Of a stretch of DNA of 64,000 nt, positions 57,612 through 64,000 are shown in pieces. Origin of the DNA: Anas platyrhynchos (Eukaryota; Chordata; Aves; Anseriformes; Anatidae); the NCBI RefSeq assembly GCF_047663525.1, contig NC_092613.1, positions 5,481,501 to 5,545,500 of the forward strand, written 5' to 3'. The notes under the pieces were generated by a model. That model was given only the letters and a program-made list of their open reading frames with translations, was not told the origin of the DNA and did not search any database. The first letter of the stretch is position 1. Each line of letters starts with the position of its first letter. The translations under genes and the position numbers were made by a program.

Positions 57612-60600
57612 CTGTAGGCCGAACCAAGACTGAATCCGTGAATTAATAATAAAGGGGTAGGAAGAATTTTCCTCCTCACTTTGCCAAGGGAACCTCTCAT
57701 CCACAATTCAAACATAGGATGCGCTTTTAAACAGCTTATAACTAATGGAGGAAGCAAGTCCATTTGAATGCTCTCTCAGACTGGAGACAGCCAGGGTTAG
57801 TTAGCTCTTCAAAAAAATAAAAACCAAAAAAACAAAACAAAACAAAAACAAAAAACCCAGCGCATTTAGAGATGAACTCGTGATTCAAAGTGGCTGCAAA
57901 AATGAGGCTCCATCTTCCACAGCCGGACAATTTAACTTTTTTTTTTTTTTTTTTTTAATTTAAAATTCAGTATGTTCCAATCTCTGGTCTTCAAGATTTC
58001 TTCACCTATTAAGAAAACACAAAAACCTTTCCCCGTCTTTATTACCTGTACAGCAAAAAACATACCAGTGCATATAAATCCACAGATGTGCATACGCATA
58101 CACACATCTGTGTTTATACACACACGAGGAGGGAGTGAGAGAAAGTTAGCGAGAGCGACAGTGAAAATCAGAATTTTTGCCTTTTCGACACAGAGAGCGC
58201 GAAAAAATTCTCTCATTTTGAGGGAACTAGAAAAAAATGGAGGCTCTACAAAAGATTTTGATGAGTATGCCTTCGAGGCCGATGCTTTGTAACATGAGTG
58301 ATCTGGGGGCCAGCACACAAATATGCATACGTATGTACATGCATACAGGATAAACATATCTATACACACAAGCGTGCACAGTATATGTTGTATGATCTCC
58401 ATATCGAGAACAACTCGTAGCCCTGATCAGACACGTAGAGTTGCAATCAATTAACAGCAGGAAGACAGCAGATCAAGGGTACAGCAAGCTTTGAGAGGCA
58501 GGGGAATGCTCACTTTGCCAGTGGCATGGCTGCATGATACCAAGGATTTTGAATTAGTTGGATTTTTTGGAAGCAATTTGGTTTTTCTTTCTGCGCTGTA
58601 GCAAATACCACAGGTTTGCCATCACGTGCTGTTCCCTAATCCATATATCCATCATCATCCATTGCTGCAGGATCATGAAAGGTTAGAGAAGACGACTTAG
58701 GTCCAATTTAACAGCCAATGATTTTTCGATGAGCAGAGCTGCAACAGATTTTATTTAGCCACAAGCATTTTTTTTTCTTTTTTCTGATATGAAGTCAGAA
58801 ATTTTGATTTTTTTTTTTTTAAAAGACACTAAATGTCACAAAACCTGCAACCAGACCAGATAAAGTTCAAATTAGAGTGATTCTGAATCCTTTCATTAAA
58901 ATGCTGCACATTTCTGTGCAAATTATTTCTGACTCTTCTGGACAAAAGTGGATGAAATAGTTCTTACAAATTAATAATAAAAGGTTGGAACCTTTTACTC
59001 ACACAAACACTAGTGAATTTTCCAGGAAATATTTTTTTGGCAGGGAATTTTCCCAAATCTAAAATAAAGAGAGGAAAAGTTGGGTTCTCATATTAGTTAC
59101 TGCTTTTGACTGCTGGACAAAGGGAATAAAAACAGTAGTTAAGTGCAAGGTTTCCTTCTCTTCTTTAGTATTGATAGGAATCATCACTTCGGACCTTTAG
59201 CACCTTCAGAAACACACCCAGTGCCATGCAGGTTCCTCTGCATCTACTTCTAACAATTACTGGTGCTCCTTAGCATGGAAGTTTGATTCAAAACACTCTC
59301 CAGATTTAGCTCTTTTGACTGCCCAAGGAGCTCATCATTTTGCTTGTTGCCTTCCATTTTCCTGAACAGACCGGGAACGCTGTTCAGAATCTGAATGGAT
59401 CTGGTCTAAGGAATGGGAAGAAAGCAAAACCAAGGATACCTCGCAGCCCTAAATTCCAAAAAAGCAGTCTCATTTTAAAAAGGACCTCAAAAGCTTTTTT
59501 TTTTTTTAAACTGACATCTGCTAACACGGCAATCCAGGCGCTAAACCAACTGAAGTTGCCCCTGAAAGCCTGAATAAAAATGAGTAACTCTGGTGCACTC
59601 AGCAGGTCTGTCATAGAAGTTGGTAAGATTTTTAGATTTCTTTTTTTTTTTTTTTGTCCAGGGTGCTGGTAAAATTTTTGCATTATGAGATTTTGAACCT
59701 TTTGTACCAAAGAATTAGAGATGCGCTACAGTGCCAGTAGCTGGGGGTCTGGAAATACACACCAACAAGTGTCATAAGCTGTACCTTTGCTGAAGGAAGA
59801 TGAATAGTACAAAGAAAATCTGTCTAGTTTGTTTTACAGGCTTGTCTTTCTCAGTATGGAACAAACGGACCTCCCTGGTCTAACTTTGCAGTTGGCTATT
59901 CTGCCTTTGTCCTGGAGAGAAGAGCAAGAAAGGAACAAATCTATTTTTGCACTCCAAAAACGCATTAGAGGAGGATTATCACACCTACCTAAGGGTACTT
60001 CCTTGTTTGTTTATAAAGCACCAAATATTTCTCTTTGACAGTCTCTGTTGCTGGCCTGTTTTGTGCCTTCCGTTTATAATAAAGATACTAAGATGCTTAC
60101 CCCTTGTTTTTTTTTTTTTTTTTTTTTTAAAAAAAAGAGCAGTGGAAGTGGACAGTCGGATGACAAGCAAGAACAAACACTAGAAACTCCTTGTTCTGCC
60201 CCTGCTTTTTAATCAGCCAGCATCACCCTGGCTGCAAAACAGCCTCTGCTGATTTACCTGCTTGTTAAAGCACCCCACAGGCTGCAAGTGCGGTGTGCTA
60301 GGTGTCAAGTTCTATTTAACGGTGCACAGGGAACCATTCATCTTCCCACGGTCGAAGCACAGAACAGCCTCTTGCTAACAGAACTCATCCCTGCTGCTGC
60401 AAGAAACCTCATGGCCTGCAGGAAAACCTCAAGCTAAGAGTTCCAAAGCAAAAGCAGAAAACGCATGATTTGTACTCTTTATATTGGAGTGAATTCTAGC
60501 TGCTAAACGCTGCCTACATCTGAGGGCACGTTCTGAGGCTGGGGGGAAGGACACTCAACACCCACTGACAGCAGGAGTGCAAAGATGCCAGCCAAGAAGG

Positions 60601-62267
60601 CAAAGGTTAGAGCTGAACGCTGCCTCAGCTTCCTCCAGCAGCCAGCTGGGGGTCACCTTTCACCACGCTCTCTGAGACTCTGAGCCCCGAGTTACCGCAG
60701 CCGCCAGGTACAGCTGCTCCTTGCTGGCCCAAACTATTTGAAGAGTCTTCAAAATTCAGGGACCTGTTTTATGACAGCCTCAAGATCAAATCAATCTGTT
60801 CTGAAGGCGCTGATCGTCCTGGTGTTTCTGCAGCTGTCAAAAAACAATCCTGAACCGAGGCACTCGTCTGATCAGACAGTGCTTCGGCACAGATTTCTCT
60901 TTAGCTTGACACATCAAGGTGAAGAGGAATCGATTCTTTCAAGCACCCTCTCAAGCAGGGATCTAATAAGGTGACCAGAACGACAGATCTGTTGTGCAGA
61001 TCTGAGCACGTCACTCTGCAGGGAATCACTTTCAAGCCTAAGATGTTTCACCCATCTCCCTGCCCCAGAGCGACACAAGTAAAGCTCTTAAGCAATTGCT
61101 AACCTGTTCTCAGTGCTCATGAGTCCCAAATCACTACTTTTACAATATACAAACCATGGCAGCTGGCACCTAGTTGGCACACGGTGACACTGCACACGTT
61201 GGCAGTGTCGCCAGGAGCTGGAAAGTCAGGGGTGAGGGGGTTAAGGGAAAACCATACATCAGTTTAGCAACTTGGCTCCCGTAGGATACTTCCTACAGCG
61301 GGAGTTTTAGCAAAGCCACTCAGAAGGACCTGCTGGCTAATTCAAACGGGACTTCTGCTGGAGCAGTCAGAAGGCAGCAGGGTATCAGGAGGTATCCAGT
61401 GGGCATCACTGTCAGTCTGTGGCAGTTTGGGGTCCAGGTATCAGTGGTTATGTGTGGTTTTCTCTGCTTCACTTTCTCCAAAGCTGTGAAAAAATATTTC
61501 TTTTACAGCACTGTACAGTCCCACGTTACGGATGGAACCAGCTGCATCAACTTCCAGTACGACGGTGTTGGAAAAAGGTGCCTTTGTTGGTCAGGAGCAC
61601 AGCAGCTCTGGTGATGTGTTATTTAAGTGTGTTCTTACATCTGAGTTTCCTCATAGCAGTATGTAGCTGAGGGGGTCCAAGTTTCCCAGGTAAGATTTAT
61701 GTTTTTCCTCCTACCAAGCACCAGCTCAGTATACAAAGCTCTGTTAATAACACCCAAGCATGTAGATGTTAAACTGAAACGGCTTTTAAACCTATTTGTT
61801 GTTACGAAAAGAGCTTAATACACCATCTTCACAGGGTAAAAATTCACATGGAAGTACAGAAAAACCCAGAAGTGCTTCCTGAGCTTCAGTTTACCAACAG
61901 CACCATCGGATTTAGATCCTGGCCTGGCAGCCAGGATGCAGGGTCTGTAAGCATTGCTGCCACGTGGAAGTGCCAAGGCAGGTTTCTGGCCTGCCCTGAC
62001 TAAAATACCTTTTTTTTTTTTTTTTTTTTTGTTTAATACAAACAGCGTGCCAGGTACACTGTAATGCCAATGTGCCAGGTCAATAGAGGATGTCAAACAA
62101 CAGAGGCGTTTATCCTAATTTCTGGCATGAAAACACTTTTAACAGCATTCTCTTCACGAAGAAACCCCTCTCTATCTTCTCCAATGCTCCAGGATCTGCT
62201 GCAACTGCAGCAGCCGCGCTGCTACAACCCACATCTTCGCCAAATCTTTTCAATAATTGTGCTTTAC

Positions 62268-62355
62268 CTCGGCAATGTTGAGGTCACTCCTCTTCCTCCT
62301 CCAGCTGAGGAAGCAGCTTGCTGGCTCTGCCACACCGCAGGTGCGGAAGCGAAAG
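62268..62355 (-). other. possible further ZC3H11A 5' exon
   Basis: An 88-base GC-richer segment lies between a CCCAG acceptor (62357-62356) and a donor (GAG followed by GTAAAG at 62267). It holds a stop codon, so it would be untranslated. The support is only the splice-site pair and the local composition. Confidence 0.2.
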
Positions 62356-63836
62356 CTGGGAACACAGGAGTCAAACTCTCAGTGCTCACGAAGCCACCAG
62401 GGCAGAGGGCTGACACAGAGGCACCCCGCATCCGCTCTCCCTCCCCGCTGCGAGGCTCTTGGCAGCCCCGTCCCGAAGCGCACACAATGCTTCGCATGGT
62501 GATGTCACCGCTGATTCTGAGTCCCCAGGTGAGGATCTGCCTCACCACTCTCAACGTTGGTCTTGGGTTTTGTTTTTTTTTTTTTTTTCTTTTAAACATT
62601 CACAGCTTATGGGAAACCATCAGGTAAACCACAGATGGCTAGGGAAGAAGTCCCACACGAGGGAAGTCCGTGCTTTTCTTCCAGGCAGTGGCACGTGCTT
62701 TAACACGCCGCGTTCGACAAAGCAGCTCTCCCCGTTTTGCTCAGTGGCAACAGGCACGACTGCAACGCACACAGGTGGAGGCAGCACCTGCAGGTCCCAA
62801 ACCCTTAACCGGTTTGTAGAGAGCACCAATTTTTGAAGTAGTGGTTTTCCCTTAATCCATGACCCCTTCTTTCCTTTATTTATATCGGGTGGCTCTCCTC
62901 TATTTTCCTCCTCAGTGTCTGAGCAGACACTAGGAATCGTTTCCGGAGGAAGGGCACTGCTGAAGCTCCTACATCTACTCTCCGAGAAAAAAGAGTATGT
63001 TAAAGAACACATATTTCCTTTCTTTTTCCTTTTTTAAATACAATTTCTGAAATCAACGCTGCGGCCTGGCAGCAAATACCTACAGGATTAAAGAGGATTC
63101 CTCATCCTCACGGTAACGTTGTAGTTAGCCTCGCAACGAACCCATCTCCCCAGGAAGCGGCCATTTGAGATGGGAAGGGGCAGAGCAAGAGGAAGCTCTC
63201 CTTAGCCTAGCTCTTCCCCCAACACCACCTCACCACCCAGCACCAAATTCAATTCCCCTGCTCCGCCCGATCAGTTGAACGGGCGTCCGACGCTGGCACA
63301 CGCCACAGCGGTGGTTCTGACGTGGCTTAAATCACCTATCCGCAGAATATCTCGGCTCTGTACGCTCCAATAACGCAGTATTTGAGAAATAAGGCCCAGA
63401 GCTCACACTCTGAGTGCAGCCCAACAGCACCGAAGCACCGGGAGGCTAAACATTCCCAACCTGGCAACAAGGCTGACCCAAGCAACAGCACGGAACCCTT
63501 CTGCACCTTCAGCGTGGACATCAGCGTAACGAAACCCAGACCTCCTCGATCCAAATTTTAGGTGAGAAACACAAAAGATCACCCAACCGGGTTGTTTTCA
63601 GCAAGCTAAAGGAGAAATTAAGGCGACAACCGGGTGCATCCAGAGTTAGTCAGATCCTGAAGGCAGTTCCTTGGGGGAACGGAGGAGCAAGGCACCAGAT
63701 GAGGGCTGCCTTACAGCGCCCCCCTTAGAGGCACTGCTACGGAAGGAAGGCAGAAGGTTGGAACTCGAAATAACTCGCAAGGCGCCCGTTAAGGGGGAAA
63801 TCTTTCATTTTTTTCTCAGCAGAACCTCCCCTCTAC

Positions 63837-63850
63837 CCCCCCCCCCCCCC
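63837..63850. repeat. C homopolymer
   Basis: A run of about 14 C, one of the few long C-runs in the right half of the window. Its length may be unreliable in assembly. Confidence 0.8.
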
Positions 63851-63937
63851 AACCATGAAGGCAGCCCGGGGACTCTTTGCTTCCTTAGGGAGAGGGCAGG
63901 GACGGGGCAGGGTGGTGGGCCAGATGGCCAGAGGGTC

Positions 63938-63985
63938 GGATGGACAGACAGACAGCCGGATGGACGGACAGACAGCCGGACAGAG
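63938..63985. repeat. GGAC/AGAC-rich short tandem repeat
   Basis: Overlapping copies of GGATGGACAGACAGACAGCC-like units repeat at about 20-base spacing up to the window end. The repeat may continue beyond the window. Confidence 0.75.
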
Positions 63986-64000
63986 GGCCCAGCAAGGCCT

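Larger units (their letters stand above)
57612..64000 (-). other. upstream part of ZC3H11A transcription unit or 5' flank, no coding gene seen
   Basis: AT-rich sequence with repeated long T-runs on the plus strand (57937-57957, 58808-58821, 59641-59655, 60107-60128, 62010-62030, 62571-62589) and CA/TA-rich microsatellite-like stretches at 58.08-58.13 and 58.32-58.40 kb. No minus-strand intact large ORF is present, so the intron-embedded ZBED6 gene of placental mammals is absent. The ZC3H11A promoter is not identified with confidence. Confidence 0.6.

Overview
This is a vertebrate genomic window, almost certainly avian. Interrupted exons with GT-AG introns, CpG-rich promoters, high GC with long G/C homopolymers on the left, very few interspersed repeats, and compact introns all fit a bird microchromosome. 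The gene order and orientations ETNK2(+) / SOX13(-) / SNRPE(-) / ZC3H11A(-) are the human 1q32.1 block read in reverse. The species was not determined; a galliform or anseriform relative of chicken is a reasonable guess. Nothing here is prokaryotic: no operons, CRISPR or mobile systems are present.

Layout. 1-4.5 kb: the 3' half of ETNK2 (six exon segments, choline/ethanolamine-kinase fold, stop at 3441-3443, poly(A) signal at 4472). 4.85-28.5 kb: SOX13 on the minus strand, tail-to-tail with ETNK2. It has 13 coding exons (12538 down to 6237) giving 617-618 residues, a long simple-sequence 3' UTR, and a ~16 kb first intron running to a CpG-island exon-1 candidate near 28.2 kb. 28.5-44.3 kb: intergenic, with a 21-bp minisatellite and several clusters of SOX/TCF-like motifs. 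44.3-46.1 kb: SNRPE, complete, five coding exons, 92 residues. 46.25-57.2 kb and beyond: ZC3H11A, complete coding region in 16 exons, 766 residues, three N-terminal CCCH zinc fingers, and at least one upstream non-coding exon at 57.56 kb. 57.6-64 kb: 5' UTR introns and upstream sequence of ZC3H11A with no coding gene recognised.

The genes do not form one pathway: a phospholipid-synthesis kinase, a developmental SoxD transcription factor, a core spliceosomal Sm protein and an mRNA-export zinc-finger protein. Three things stand out. Dense clusters of SOX-type HMG-box sites lie in and upstream of SOX13, suggesting auto- or SOX-family regulation. ZC3H11A's poly(A) signal lies only about 155 bp upstream of the SNRPE start codon. 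Base composition shifts sharply from GC-rich (1-42 kb) to AT-richer (42-64 kb). Exon boundaries were placed by hand from splice sites and reading frame; every CDS sum is a multiple of three, which supports the models. No database search was run.
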